Shown piece by piece: positions 47,746 to 59,500 of a DNA stretch of 64,000 bases. This DNA comes from Locusta migratoria (lineage: Eukaryota; Arthropoda; Insecta; Orthoptera; Acrididae): contig CM048744.1 in NCBI GenBank assembly GCA_026315105.1, positions 662,163,676-662,227,675 of the forward strand, written 5' to 3'. Below the pieces are notes generated by a model, which saw only the letters and a program-made list of their open reading frames with translations, was not told where the DNA came from and made no database searches. Every line of letters starts with the position of its first letter. Within the stretch, counting starts at the first letter, position 1. Both the position numbers and the translations under genes were made by a program.

Positions 47746-48785
47746 GATAAAGCATTGTTCCAGTTCCTGGAGTCCTACTGTTTTACTCCCACGAGTGACC
47801 AAAGCCTGGCCGAGCTCTTCCACGGCCGCCAGCCTCGTAGCTTGCTCCACTTTTTTGCCCTCCACCCCATCAGCCAGGGCAGACTCTGTCCACAAAGTTT
47901 TTGGAGGGCACTCCTGTTTGTGTGTGGGGATATGGCAGGTGCCCAAAATGTATTCAGGGTCATATCCTTAGCCCTCACAGCAAATGCCTTTACAGATTCT
48001 ACAGGATTGCTAGAGAAGTAGTGTGCCACATGGACCAACTTCGTCTCGAGTGACTCCGGCAGCGGGTTCCATAGCAGCACCAACACCAAGAGCTGCTGCC
48101 GACGGGGTGGAGGTGCCAAAAGACGTTTCGTGGCCCGCTGGCATGGGAAGCCACAGCAACAGCGACCAACAGTTCCTTTACCGTTTACCAACCCAGAATC
48201 ACAAGAAGACATCATCATGCATAAGCTCAAGCAATTACCTCACTAAGAGTCATCCTTATCCCCTCCAAATATTCAGAATGATCATTCACAAGGCTCACCG
48301 GTCATTCCAACGCACTATTGTGCATGATGTGTTATACACCAGGAGCAGACATCTGGCAGCTCTCCAATGTCTCCCATCATCACTTCAAGGCATTTTCCTA
48401 TAAGACTGGGGTCTAGACAGTGACATTTTAGTCCATACGTGAAGATGCCTCCCAGGGGAGTTCGCAGACACTGGCAGAACACATGTACATCGGCGATCTG
48501 CATACCATCTACAGCAAGTGAGTGCTCAAACCAAAGAGGGAGAAGCATTGTGGTTTTGCGCACGATGCTTAACAAGGCCGCCATGCGATTCTGCTTGACT
48601 GACTGTACAGGTGCTGCTCCCAAAATAGTGCTACAGCCGCACCAACCAGAAGACAGCACTAGAAAGAGTGCAGCTACGAAGACAGTTCTTTCAGAACCAT
48701 GTTAGTGTGTTCATTTATCAGTTTCTAAAGTGTGTTTTGTTCTGTATGAATTCCGGAAGTAGAAATAAAGTTCATTTAAAGTTAC

Positions 48786-49198
48786 TACAGAGCCACCCCA
48801 TTTGACAAAAAGTGTCACATTAGTAATGGAAGCATACTTCCCCCCACCCCTCCTCCCAACCAATTTCTACACTATGAAAGTTGTCAATACTAATATTCTG
48901 AAGAGAAAGAAGAACTTATGAAAGGATGATTTTTCATAATTTTAAAATATTTAATCTTGATAATAGCTTCTGTTCAGATTCAGATAACATTCATCTTCAT
49001 ACCCAAACACAAGGGGTTTTAATATAATAAACCTGTCACCCAACATTTTTATAACATTGTAAAGTTTCTTTAGTTTTGTTTTTAACAAGTTCTATCCATT
49101 GGTCTAGAAAATAAATGGAGATACCTGCCTTTTTTTATATTTTTTAGTCACTCATATATTGTTGTCACAAGGTAAATACACATGACCAGTTATCTAGA
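48786..49198. other. No gene recognised
   Basis: AT-rich with a C-rich patch at 48840-48860. Confidence 0.5.
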
Positions 49199-49200
49199 TA

Positions 49201-49398
49201 CCGTATTTCCGCGAATATAAGTTGCATGTGAATATAGGCCACACCTAAACTTTTGACATGAGATAATGGAAAAAAAAAATTTTGAATATAGGCTGCAAGT
49301 CTTTTTTTAACTGAACTTTCTTCTAATCAGAAACACAATCTTACAAATGCATATCAATGGTGTTGAACAGCAACCTTGTAAGTAAAAAAAAAAAAAAA

Positions 49399-49429
<31 letters not shown>

Positions 49430-50255
49430 AAATAAAAAAAAAAAAATAAAAAAAATTCAGTTTTACAGGAGAGTGAAATAAGCATTATTATTTTACAGTT
49501 ATCATGGTAGAAATAAATAAAAAACAATTATTATCACTACAAATTATTTAATTAATAAAGTATCCCATGAAAATATACTGGAAAATAATTTTCAAGCCAT
49601 AAATTAAATAAAAATTGTCAACGATGAACAAACTGACATACTAGGATGTAGTTCAACACCATCGATATTCTATTTTCAACAAAGTGAAAAACAAATATGT
49701 AATTTTCAAATGTAACAATTGAACTCAACATAGGTATTAACTACACAAATCAGTAATTCCGCCATTTCACGAACGTAAACTTTATCGTAACAACTCATGC
49801 GACGGTCTCTAGACTTTTACCACAAAGATTAGCTTCATTGACCTCACCAAATTAAAATAATTTATGTGTATAGGAAGTCTGTATGTGCTTTTATGAAAAA
49901 CCGCACAGACAAGTTAAAAACAGTGTCATCTGCTATAGTTGGCTGCGGTACAGAATGACACCATTTCAATTTATATCAATACATCAACTTTCATCAATTG
50001 GTGCGCCGTCTCTGTTGAAAGAACTTGTACAAAAACGTAGATGCCGTTTTGCAAAAAAGTTACCATAAAAGACTATCTACTTTATTACATTTCTGAAACC
50101 AAAATAAACATTAGGTTGTAAATTTTGAAACTAATAACCTATGTGAGGGGGGGGGGGGTGGAGGGAGGATGGAATCTCTTATTATAGGCCACACCACGAA
50201 TTTGCAAGCCAAAATTTGGGGGAAAAAAGTGCGGCCTATATTCGCGTAAATTCGG
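49201..50255. mobile_element. TA-flanked TIR DNA element, non-autonomous (1055 bp)
   Basis: The left end CCGTATTTCCGCGAATATAA and the right end, reverse-complemented, CCGAATTTACGCGAATATAG match at 17 of 20 positions. TA dinucleotides flank both sides (49199-49200, 50256-50257). No transposase is seen. An AAAT-type microsatellite lies at about 49387-49455 and a G run at about 50144-50157. TA targeting suggests a Tc1/mariner/pogo-group source, but this is inferred. Confidence 0.78.
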
Positions 50256-50512
50256 TATGTATGTCACACAACGTCGAATCATCATGACTGTGTTAAGCAC
50301 ATCCAAAACACTAGCTACATATGTTGACTAAATCCATTACTGTTTGATAATATGAATACTGGTTGTATTCATTTTTAAAATAACACTTGCCTTTTTTTCT
50401 TTTTTCCCCTTGAGGCCTATGCAGTGAAAAGTTAGCCCATTTTGACATTACAAAAATCTTATCTAGAGACTGCAAGTAATTCTCTGTACTGTATTACACT
50501 CTAATGTGATAT

Positions 50513-50861
50513 TGCCACGAGACCCCAAGTAAATCAACTGCTGGTGTGGCACAATGAATAGCATCACCGATTGCGGTGCTGAAGGTCGTCAGTCCAATCC
50601 TGTCTACCAGCAAAAATTCATTTCCAGAATGTTCTACATGTTTTTATGTTCACTTGTAATTTCTACATGTTTCTTATGTTAACTATTCTTCTAATTTCTA
50701 GTACATTCTGTATGTGTATAAATAGCAGAGCACTCTGTCCGAGAGGCAGTCAGTGCTGTGTGTATGTTTCAGTTCGCAATAAACATTCTTTCAGTATAAG
50801 TGCTGTGTTCAGTTGTCAACCCTGCCATCGAAGTCAAGCCTGCTTTCATTTCAACGCGACA
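50513..50861 (+). repeat. 5' LTR of Gypsy 4
   Basis: It starts TGCCACGAG and ends GCGACA. A TATAAATA box at 50717-50724 and AATAAA at 50778-50783 are spaced as in promoter and polyadenylation regions of LTRs. Confidence 0.9.
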
Positions 50862-50904
50862 CTGTCTGGTGGAGGTGCCATGTACCGATGTTGGTACCTC
50901 TCCT

Positions 50905-52624
50905 GAAGTGCTTTCCGGGCACTTAAGGAGGCTCTAAATTCCACACCAGTTTTAGCCTTGTATGGCGAGAGTGCGGAAACTGAATTTCACACAGACACCA
51001 GTGGTTAGGGGATTGGTGCAGTGCTTGTACAAGTTCAGGAAGGTGCTGAAAAGGTGATAGCCTATGCATCAAGAGTACTCCCAAAATCTGAGATAAACTA
51101 CTCTACAACTGAGAAAGAATGTCTCGCAGTTACGTGGGCTATCAACAAGTTCCGGCCATATTTATTCGGCAAACCATTCACCATCGTGACAGACCACCAT
51201 TCTTTGTCATGGCTGACTAGTTTGAAGGAACCATCAGGCCGACTAGCAAGATGGGCACTAAGACTCCAAGAGTATGATGTCACAGTGGTATTCAAGAATG
51301 GGCACAAACACAAGGATGCTGACTGCCTTTTGAGAAATCCATTAGTGGAACACAACAGCATGAATGAAATTTCAGCCCTCACTGAATTAGGTGATTTTAC
51401 AGCTAAACAGCGGTAAGATCCAGCACTATTAAAAACCACAGAGGCCTTGGAGAAATGACCAATGGACAGTTCCAACTTATAAACAGGACATTGTATAAGA
51501 GCAACCACGATCCACTGGGCCCCAAATATCTACTGGTCATTCCAGCTCATCTCCAGCCAGCTATTCTCAAGTATTCCCACGATGCTCCAATATCCGGTCA
51601 TCTGGCATTCATAAAGACCCTAGACAGAATCAGACGCAGGTATTAATGGAAAGGTCTCTACCGATGTTTCAAGAGTACCAGCAATGGAAGCATGGGTCAC
51701 AATTAACTCCAGGGCATCTCATACCGATTCCACCTGCAGCAGCTCCATTCCATCGAGTAGGGATCGATCTTTTAGAGAGGTTCCAGAAGTTGACAACCGG
51801 TTACTAATGGATAATACTCTGCACTGACTATCTCACACGCTACACTGTCACCAAACCTGTGCCGACTGCAAGAGCTCCAGAGATCACAAAATTCCTTGGA
51901 GAAGACATTAGCAGATATTCTGTCGATGTACGTTGATGTTAAGCAGAAGGATTGGGATACAATACTGCCAGTCGTGACATTTGCTTATAATACCGCAAGA
52001 CAAGATACCACAGTCTTCACACCATTTGTCCTGCAACGTGGTCATGAAGCTGAGATGACAATGGATACGCTATTCTCATTCCAGCCGGACAACACTCAGG
52101 ATGACTTTGTGAAACAGCTCATCACCAGGGTCAAAGAAGCAAGATAGCCTGCTTGCATATGGACACTGGACGCCCAGGAGAAGGACTGTCAGTGGTATAA
52201 TGACAAGCACCAAACTGTTGTGTACAGCTCAGGATATCTGGTATGGCTTTTTACCCCCGTACGAAAAGTTGGGCTATCAAAGAAGTTATTGAAGCGATAC
52301 TTTGGTCCGTATCGTGCCATACGTCGCCTGTCAGACGTCACGTATGAAGTCGAGGATTATGAGCCGTCGTCAAAACGACAAAAATGAAGAGACATTGTTC
52401 ACGTCCTCCGCATGAAGCCTTACTACGATCCTGAAGAGCAGATAGGCAAAACTGGCTTTTTGTTCAAGGACTCTAAGGACAATAATGATACTGATGAAGC
52501 CACGACAGGAACATCTGTCGTCGGTAATCATGCAGAAGGGAAGGATTCTCCAGAACTACCATACAGAGGATCCATGACAAGATCAAGATCCAGGACATTG
52601 CAGCTGGCTCCAAATGGAACCTAA
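50905..52624 (+). pseudogene. Gypsy 4 pol remnant (RNase H, partial integrase)
   Basis: RNase H: EFHTDTSG, then an in-frame TAG at 51006-51008 where the family has a Tyr-like residue, GIGAVLVQVQEG, EINYSTTEKECLAVTWAINKF, TIVTDHHSLSWL and GRLARWALRLQEYD (to 51416). The integrase N-terminal zinc region is seen in part (YSHDAPISGHLAFIKTL, 51575-51625). A CTDYLTRYTV block with the first catalytic Asp follows (51823-51850). The next sequence jumps to LEKTLADILSMYVDVKQKDW (about 51895), skipping the second Asp and the Glu. The C-terminus is well kept: GPYRAIRRLSDVTYEVED and HVLRMKPYYDPE. It cannot encode an active integrase. Confidence 0.87.
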
Positions 52625-52658
52625 CAGTGGGTTGCTGTTCTTTCAGGAGAGGGAGCAA

Positions 52659-53000
52659 TCCCACAAGACTGCAAGTTAACCAACTGCCGATGTGACACAA
52701 TGGATAGCATCACCGATTACAGTGCTGAAGGTCGTCAGTTCAATCCTGTCCACTGGCAAAAACTTATTTCTTTGTAATTATCTTTTTCAGAATGTTCGAC
52801 ATGTTTCTTATGTTAACTATTCATCTAAATTCTGGTACATTCTGTCTAGACTGTGTATAAATAGCAGAGCACTCTGCCCGAGAGGCAGTCAGTGCTGCAT
52901 GTATGTTTCAGTTCGCAATAGACCTGCTTTCAGTATAAGTGCTGTGTTCAGTTGATAACCCTGTCTTCGAAGTCAAGCCTGCTTCCATTTCAACGCGACA
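52659..53000 (+). repeat. 3' LTR of Gypsy 4
   Basis: It aligns with the 5' LTR and ends GCGACA. It keeps TATAAATA (52856-52863), but the polyadenylation signal is changed to AATAGA. The second base of the LTR is C instead of G. Confidence 0.9.
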
Positions 53001-53004
53001 ATAT

Positions 53005-53742
53005 TTAGAGAATACAGCAATGGCAATTTTGTTAAGTTCCTGCATCCAGTAACAGACAGCAGCAGCAATGACAACTTTTTCGTTTCTCCCCCCCCCCCCC
53101 CCCCCTCCTTTTGAGAATTAGACTTTTTTCTGTGCATGTTTCAACTAATGCAACTGGCATGGCTGGAAGTTTGAAAACATACTCTTATTTCACAACACAT
53201 GAGATTATGCATTTATAAATTGCACCCAAGACAGGTGTAATATTCAGTTTCTTTCATTACCTTTAACTACATGATATAGCCCACGTGCCTTTTAACCTGT
53301 AGAATAATTTTGGACTGTTGCAATCAGTGCAGTTTCTTTATTACTTTGTAAAATACAATAATAAAACTAATTGATGTGCAGTTCATGTTCAACAGAATTA
53401 TCAAGAGCCATTTAGATGTCACTTGATGAGAGACATACAATGCATTTCAGACTGGTAAATAGACTTTGCTCAGCAGATTGCTGGAGAGTTGATGATCAAC
53501 CCAACTATACTCATTCCTTACAAAATAATTTATCAGGATAGTTACCTTATTGATATGACACTGAGATACACTTTGAATGACTGGGTAAAACAATGCAAAC
53601 TGCCCTGGCAGAATCCCTTAGTTTTCATGAAGGTGTAATTAAGGGTTCTTCCCCAATTATTTATAGTTACCTTTAACAGCTCTCCCAATACCCAATAAAA
53701 TAATGCTAACAAATTTCAATTGACTGATGTAGTATATCTTAC
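53005..53742. other. No gene recognised; C homopolymer at about 53090-53105
   Basis: If the block at 53743-54066 is an exon on the minus strand, this is the start of its downstream intron. AT-rich, no element motif seen. Confidence 0.5.
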
Positions 53743-54066
53743 CTGAGTAAAGTGATGGCTTCCACATTACTCTTTGCAACTGGCATTACAGGTATATCAA
53801 CATAATGCAGAAATACTTCCAATATATCTGTCAGGTCTTCAATTCTATCCCAATTACCAGCATCATCCACATGCTTTTTATGAGTCAAAGTTATTGTTAT
53901 GTATTCTGTTAGATGTTGATAAAGTGCATAAACATCTTTGTTCACCTTAACCACATCATTCCAACTTGGCCATGGAATTTCTGGAGGTCTAGGGCACTCT
54001 TTCCACATGGTAATATTCTTCATTGTTCGCAATATAGCTGCCTTCAAAAGAGCAATATTATGGAAC
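53743..54066 (-). CDS. Candidate internal exon of an unidentified host gene
   Basis: On the minus strand a 324-bp block is open throughout. Upstream is an AT/pyrimidine-rich stretch ending TTCACAG. Downstream is a strong donor: exon end CTCAG followed by GTAAGA. The block begins with the last base of a codon and ends with two bases of the next, so both splice phases are the same and the exon is symmetric. The peptide reads FHNIALLKAAILRTMKNI, then WKECPRPPEIPWPSWNDV, KVNKDVYALYQHLTEYIT, NWDRIEDLTDILEVFLHYVD and NVEAITLL. It has a balanced, non-repetitive composition and looks globular, mostly helical. I do not recognise the family, and no transposon motif is present. The ORF extends further upstream to an in-frame ATG at 54206, but that part is Tyr/Ser/Ile-rich and probably intronic. 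Partner exons are not visible in the window. Confidence 0.6.
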
Positions 54067-54206
54067 CTGTGAATATAATACAATACTAATGAATAGAAAA
54101 TATGCAAAGTATAGCATGAACAATAAAGAGAACTGTATGAGTACCACATATAGCAGATTGGTGTCGACTGTGATGGAAGAAGAGTATGTATAAATATCAA
54201 ATACAA

Positions 54207-54617
54207 AAAGAAACTTTCACTCTGCAGCAGAGTGTGTGCCGATATGAAACTTCCTGGCAGATTAAAATTGTGTGCCAGAACGGAGACTCGAACCTGGGAT
54301 CTTTGCCTTTTGCAGGCAAGCGCTCTACCACTGAGCTATCCCGACATGACTCACGGTCCATCCTCACAACTTTACTTCTGCCAGTACCTAACCTCCTACT
54401 TTCCAAACTCCACAGAAGTTCTCCTGCAAAGTTTCGCTGGAGAACTTCTGTGAAGTTTGGAAAGTAGGAGGTGAGGTACTAGCAGAAGTAAAGTTGTAAG
54501 GACGGACTGTGAGTCACGTCGGGATAGCTCAGTGGTAGAGCGCTTATCCATGAAAGGCAAAGGTCCCAGGTTTGAGTCCCGGTTCCAGCACACAATTTTA
54601 ATCTGCCAGGAAGTTTC
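54207..54617. mobile_element. Fold-back tRNA-like retroposon (411 bp)
   Basis: Two tRNA-like units face each other. The right one on plus reads GGGATAGCTCAGTGGTAGAG (A box) and GGTTTGAGTCCC (B box). The left one on minus reads GGGATAGCTCAGTGGTAGAG and GGTTCGAGTCTCC. Outer ends share CTGCCAGGAAGTTTC, and inner parts pair as well (GAAGTTTGGAAAGTAGGAGG with its complement), giving a long hairpin. A direct repeat ATATCAAATACAA flanks it (54194-54206 and 54618-54630). Its first five bases could belong to the element end, so the duplication is 8-13 bp. Confidence 0.85.
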
Positions 54618-54630
54618 ATATCAAATACAA

Positions 54631-55029
54631 CATTAAAAAAGTAGTCATGTAAAGTAAGATTTATTGTCAGCAATAATAAATGAACTCATTTTGTTTGATT
54701 GCAATTCAATCACATTCAGAAAACAATAAATAATATTATCAGGATAGATTCCAATTCACCGTAAAGATGATCGTGAAGTAGCAGACAGCATGCACACTGC
54801 TCAAAACAATTAAGGCTCAGGTGAGATATCACACACAGTATACATATGGGAACATATGTCATTCAGATATTGTTTACAATTGCAACTTGTGTGTGATACA
54901 GCACAATACTTTGCTGCCTCAATTATTTACTTTAGAGTTACATGGCATTTACTTAGATTGGGGCACCATGGGACTACCATAATAGTGAAAAAGTCATTAT
55001 TGCTGGCCTGTAAAATGGAGTGTGATCAT
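54631..55029. other. No gene recognised
   Basis: AT-rich interval between the fold-back element and the Tc1 scrap. Confidence 0.5.
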
Positions 55030-55345
55030 CTCGGAAATCCAGAATAGTTGCACACCTGTGAGGTATGGACAATATGAGGTTATCAATCAACTCTTAAGGG
55101 ATATTTGGCCATTTCTTCATGAGTGCAATATTCAGCTCTGGAACCATTATGGAAGGTGCTTGTCTGGCTGCGATGTGTCTGCCAAGAGCATCCCAGATGT
55201 GCTCAATCAGTTTAAGTATGGTGAACAAGGTGGATACTCCATTCGTTCAATTCCCTCAGCTTCAAGCATGGTGTCCACAGTGCAGCTCTGTGGGGACGAG
55301 CATTATCGTCCACCAGAGGAAATCCATCTCCATAGGGCACAACAA
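55030..55345 (-). pseudogene. Tc1-like transposase C-terminal fragment
   Basis: The minus strand reads PYGDGFPLVDDNARPHRA (second catalytic Asp), followed in other frames by EYPP/SPYL-like and IEHIWDALGR-like wording, with EMAKYP and DNLILSIPHRC at the end. This is the usual order of Tc1 proteins (DDNARPH, then SPDLNPIEHLWD, then the C-terminal IPRR region). It is frameshifted and truncated on the N-terminal side exactly where the GIY-YIG fragment begins. Confidence 0.72.
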
Positions 55346-55670
55346 AAGGTCGAAGGTCTATGAAAGCAGCCATGTGATTTACCAACTCTGCTGCAATCAT
55401 TGCACAGCATTTTATATTGGTATGATGACGAACCAGCTGTCCATCAGGACGAATGGCCACTGTCAAACTGTTGTGAAAAGCAAGATGGACCATCCTGTGG
55501 CACAGCTTGCAGCTGAATCCAGCACTCTGGATTTCAATGGCTGCTTCACTACCCGAGCCATCTGGATCCTCCCCTCCACCAGCAGCTCTTCTGAATGGTG
55601 CAGGTGGAAGTTGTCCCTTGAACATATTATATGGTCCAGAAGTCATCCTGGCCTCAACGTAAGATAACTT
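55346..55670 (+). pseudogene. GIY-YIG domain fragment, Penelope-like type, copy 3 (best preserved)
   Basis: The open stretch reads SHVIYQLCCNHCTAFYIGMM, TNQLSIRTNGHCQTV, MDHPVAQLAAESSTLDFN, GCFTTRAIWILP, WKLSLEHIIWSRSHPGLNVR and then a stop. Cys-x2-Cys before YIG, the Arg in the helix and the Glu in LEHII are arranged as in GIY-YIG nucleases of Penelope-like elements. A pyrimidine-rich 3' region follows (55680-55900). The RT part is missing, replaced by the Tc1 scrap. Confidence 0.7.
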
Positions 55671-55979
55671 CACATCCCTGCACCATATGCCTAAAATCTC
55701 CTCCCCCATCTCTCCCCACTTATTGTCCTGTATCTCTCCAAATCAAGACTTCCTTACAACATCAACCTTAATTTTTTTTCCTATTTTTATTTTTCCTTAT
55801 TATTTTTATCATTTCAAATCCCCGGTTTTCCTCTACTTCTCTCTTTTATCCTTTCCCACACCTTCCCTTCACAGTATTCAATGTCGCAATTCCAATTCTC
55901 GCCTATCAGAGGCCTTATAATCTATTGTGCACTCCTACCTGGCATCCTTCCCCCTCCACTCTCCACCTCCCTCACAGTC

Positions 55980-56555
55980 TAAATACTTGTGGTGCTCGAG
56001 TAGCCAGACCACTCCAAAGCAAAAACTTTAGACAGTGATTGAATAGTTACAGCAGTGGACATGGTATGGTAACAACAAATATATGGAAAGGTTGAATAAG
56101 CATCCACAAGAAAACACCAATAAGAGTTCAGGAAGGGGCCCGCGTAATCTATACGCACCTGTTCCCATGGCTGTCGGGGCTGTGACGAAGAAGAGAAACA
56201 AGCACGAGGCGCTGCCTGCTGAAAAGCGCACAACGAGCACGTAGCCACCAGCCTCATAATGTCACCATCCATGCCAGGCCAAAACACATACTGGTGGGCC
56301 AATGTTTTCATGCGGGAAATTCCCCGGTGTCCTTCATGAAGCATCTGAAGCACTTTGGAATGGAGATCCGCCGGAATCAGCACCCGTGGAGCCTTTCTGT
56401 CTGTTGCCAAAAGGAGAACCCCATCCCATTCAGACAGGCGAAAATGGAAGGAATAATAGTTACGGAGGGGATCTGAAGCCCTACGCGGAGGGTCGTACGG
56501 CCAGCCCGCACGAATGTAGTGAAGAACGTGCCACAGCATGGGATCATACGACACT
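55980..56555 (-). pseudogene. Gypsy 1 integrase, N-terminal part
   Basis: The minus strand reads VLIPADLHSKVLQMLHEGHR, GISRMKTLAHQYVFWPGMDG and CSLCAFQQAAP, the H-H-C-C zinc domain. VRIDYAGPFLNSYWC, with the first catalytic Asp, follows. The frame then ends at 55979 before the second Asp and Glu. GWPYDPPRRASDPLRNYY corresponds to GRASDPLSNYF of Gypsy 2. Confidence 0.87.
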
Positions 56556-56567
56556 GCCTTGGCCAAT

Positions 56568-59500
56568 GTTGTTGTTATTGTTGTTATGGTCTTCAGTCCG
56601 GAGACTGGTTTGATGCAGCTCTCCACCCTACTCTATCCTGAGCAAGCCTTTTCATCTCCTCATAAGAACGGCAACCCACATCCACTTGAATCTGCTTACT
56701 ATACGCGTCTCTTGGTCTCCCTCTGCGATTTTTACCCCACACACTTCCCTCCAATGCTAAATTTACGATTCCTCGATGTCTAAGAATGTGTCCTACCAAG
56801 CGATCCCTCCTTTTAGCCAGGGTATGCCAAAAATTCCTTTTCTCACCAATTCTGTTCAGTACTTCTTCATTGGTTATGCGATCTACCCACCTAATCTTCA
56901 GCATTCTTCTGTAGCACCACATTTCAAAAGCCTCTATTCTCTTCCTGTCCGCACTGCTTATCGTCCATGTTTCACTCCCGTACAAGGCAACACTCCACAC
57001 AAATGCCGTCAGAAAAGACTTCCTTACACTTAAATTAATATTCGATGTTAGCAAATTTCTCTTTTTCAAAAATGCTTTTCTTCCCATTGCCATTCTGCAT
57101 TTTATATCCTCTGTACTGCGACCATCACATGTTATTTTACTACCCAAGTAACAAAACTCATCTACCACCTTCATTGTTCCGTTACCTAATCTAATTCCTT
57201 GACCATCGCCCGATTTTCTAAGACCGCATTCCATTATTTTTGTTTTGCTCTTGTTAATGTTCATTTTATACGCTCTCTTCAACACACTGTCCATTCCATT
57301 CAACTGCTCTTCCAGGTCCTCTGCTGTCTCTGACAGAATTACAATGTCATCAGCAAAACGCAATGTTTTTATTTCTTCCCCCTGAACTTTAATCCCTATT
57401 CCAAATTTTTCCTTGCTTTCCTTCACCGCCTGCTCAATGTACAAATTGAATAACATCGGAGAAAGGCTACAACCCTGTCTTACTCCCTTCCCAACTGATG
57501 CTTCCCTTTCATGCCCTTCGAGTCTAATAACTGCGGTCTGGCTTTTGTACAAGTTATAAATAACTATCCTTTCCCTATATTTTACCCCTGCTGACTTCAG
57601 AATTTGAAAGAGTGTATTCCAGTCAACATTGTCAAATGCTTTCTCCAAATCTACAAAAGCTAAAAATGTAGGTTTGCCTTTCCTTAATCTATCTTCTAAG
57701 ATAAGACGTAAAGTGAGTATTGCCTCCCTGGTTCCTACGTTCCTCCTGAATCCAAACTGATCTTCCCCAAGGTCAGCTTCTACCAGCTTTTCCATTCTCC
57801 TGTAGATAATTCGTGTTAAAATTTTGCAACCATGCCTTATCAAACTAATGGTTCTGTAATTTTCACACCGGTCTGCGCCTGATTTCTTTGGAATGGGGAT
57901 TATTACATTTTTCTTAAAGTCTGAGGGTATTTCGCCTGTCTCATAAATCCTACACACCAGTTCAAATAGTCTCGTGGCTGGCTCTCCCAGAGACTTTAGT
58001 AGCTCTGAGGGTATGTCATCTACTCCTGGGGCCTTGTTCCGACCTAGATCTTTCAAGGCTCTGTGAAATTCATCTCTCAGTATAGCATCTTCTATTTCAT
58101 CTTGATCTACGTCCTCTTCCCTTCCTACCACATTTCCTTTGTAGAGCTGCTCTATGTACTCTTTCCACCTTTCAGCTTTTCCTTCTTTGCTGAGAACTGG
58201 TTTCCCATCTGAGTTCTTGATATTCGTAGAGTTGCTTTTCTTGTCCCCAAATGTCTCTTTTATTTTCCTGTAGGCGGTATCTACTTTTCCCCTTCTTATA
58301 CATTCTTCTACAGATTTGCATTTGGCTTCTAGCCACTCCTGCTTAGCCATTTTGCACTTCCTGTCAATCTCATTTTTTAATCGTCTGTACTCCATTTTGC
58401 CTGTTTCATTTACTGCATTTTTATATTTTCTCCTTTCATCGATTAAATCTAGTATTTCCTGTGATATCCAAGGATTTTTTGTAGGTCTTGCCTTTCTACC
58501 TATTTTGTCCTCTGCTGCCTTCACTATTTCATCTCTCAGTGCTACCCATTCCTCTTCTACTGTTTTATTTCCCCCTGTTTCTGTCAATTGTTGCCTAAAT
58601 CTCCCTCTGAAATTCTCCAGAACTTCACTTTCCTTCAATTTATCTAAGTCCCATCTCTGTATTTTCCTACGTTTCTGCAATTTTTTCAGTTTCAGCCTAC
58701 AGTTCATGACTAACAAGTTATGGTCAGAGTCTATATCTGCCCCTGGGTAAGTCTTGCAGTTTATAACCTGGTTCCGGAATCTATGACTTACCATTATAAA
58801 ATCTATCTGATACCTTCCGGTGTCTCCTGGTCTCTTCCCTGTATACAACCTTCTTTTGTGATTCTTAAACCACGTGTTTGTTACGATTAAATCATGTTCC
58901 GTGCAAAATTCTACCAGGCGACTTCCTCTTTCATTCCTCCTACCCAGTCCATATTCACCTACTATTTTTCCTTCTCTTCCTTTTCCTACAACCGAATTCC
59001 AGTCTCCCATCACAATTAAGTTTTCCTCTCCCTTAACTGTCTGAATAATTTCCTTTAGCTCCTCATATATTTCTTCGATCTCCTCATCATCAGCAGAGCT
59101 AGTTGGCATATAAACCTGTACTACTGTTGTCGGTGTTGGCTTCGTATCTATCTTGACAATGATAATGCGATCACTGTGCTGCTCATAGTAGTTTACCCGC
59201 ATTCCTATTTTCTTATTCATTATCAGTCCTACTCCTGTGATACCCCCAACTGATTTTGTATTTATAATCCTGTCCTCACCTGACCAGAAATCCTGTTCAT
59301 CCTGCCACCGAACTTCACTAATCCCCACTATATCTAACCTCAACCTATCCATTTCCCTTTTTAAATTTTCTAATTTTCCTACCCGATTAAGGGATCTAAC
59401 ATTCCACGCTCCGATCCGTAGAATGTCAGTATTGTCTTTCCTGATGACAACATCCTCCTGAGTAGTCCCCGCCCGGAGATCCGAATGGGGGACTATTTTA

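Larger units (their letters stand above)
45380..48785 (+). mobile_element. Gypsy LTR retrotransposon 2, internally deleted
   Basis: Gag, RT end, RNase H and integrase pieces follow in order on the plus strand. Protease and most of RT are missing, with a (CT)n run (45905-45973) at the junction between gag and RT. A SINE sits inside at 46694-46913. LTRs were not delimited. Wording in gag, RNase H and integrase is close to Gypsy 1 at 56-62 kb, so both belong to one family in opposite orientations. Confidence 0.8.
50513..53000 (+). mobile_element. Gypsy LTR retrotransposon 4, both LTRs, internally deleted (2488 bp)
   Basis: LTRs at 50513-50861 and 52659-53000 flank 1.8 kb of pol-derived sequence. 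A 4-bp duplication ATAT lies at 50509-50512 and 53001-53004. A purine tract AGGAGAGGGAGCAA (52645-52658) precedes the 3' LTR. Gag, protease and RT are absent. The two LTRs differ at many positions, so the insertion is not recent. Confidence 0.9.

Noticed and set aside
54280..54600. tRNA genes
   Set aside because: A and B boxes are present, but the units lack proper acceptor stems, carry SINE tails and sit in a mobile fold-back element. The same holds for the heads at 24.4, 41.95 and 46.9 kb.
58316..58750. Plus-strand ORF of 144 codons
   Set aside because: It is antisense to the intact RTE protein.
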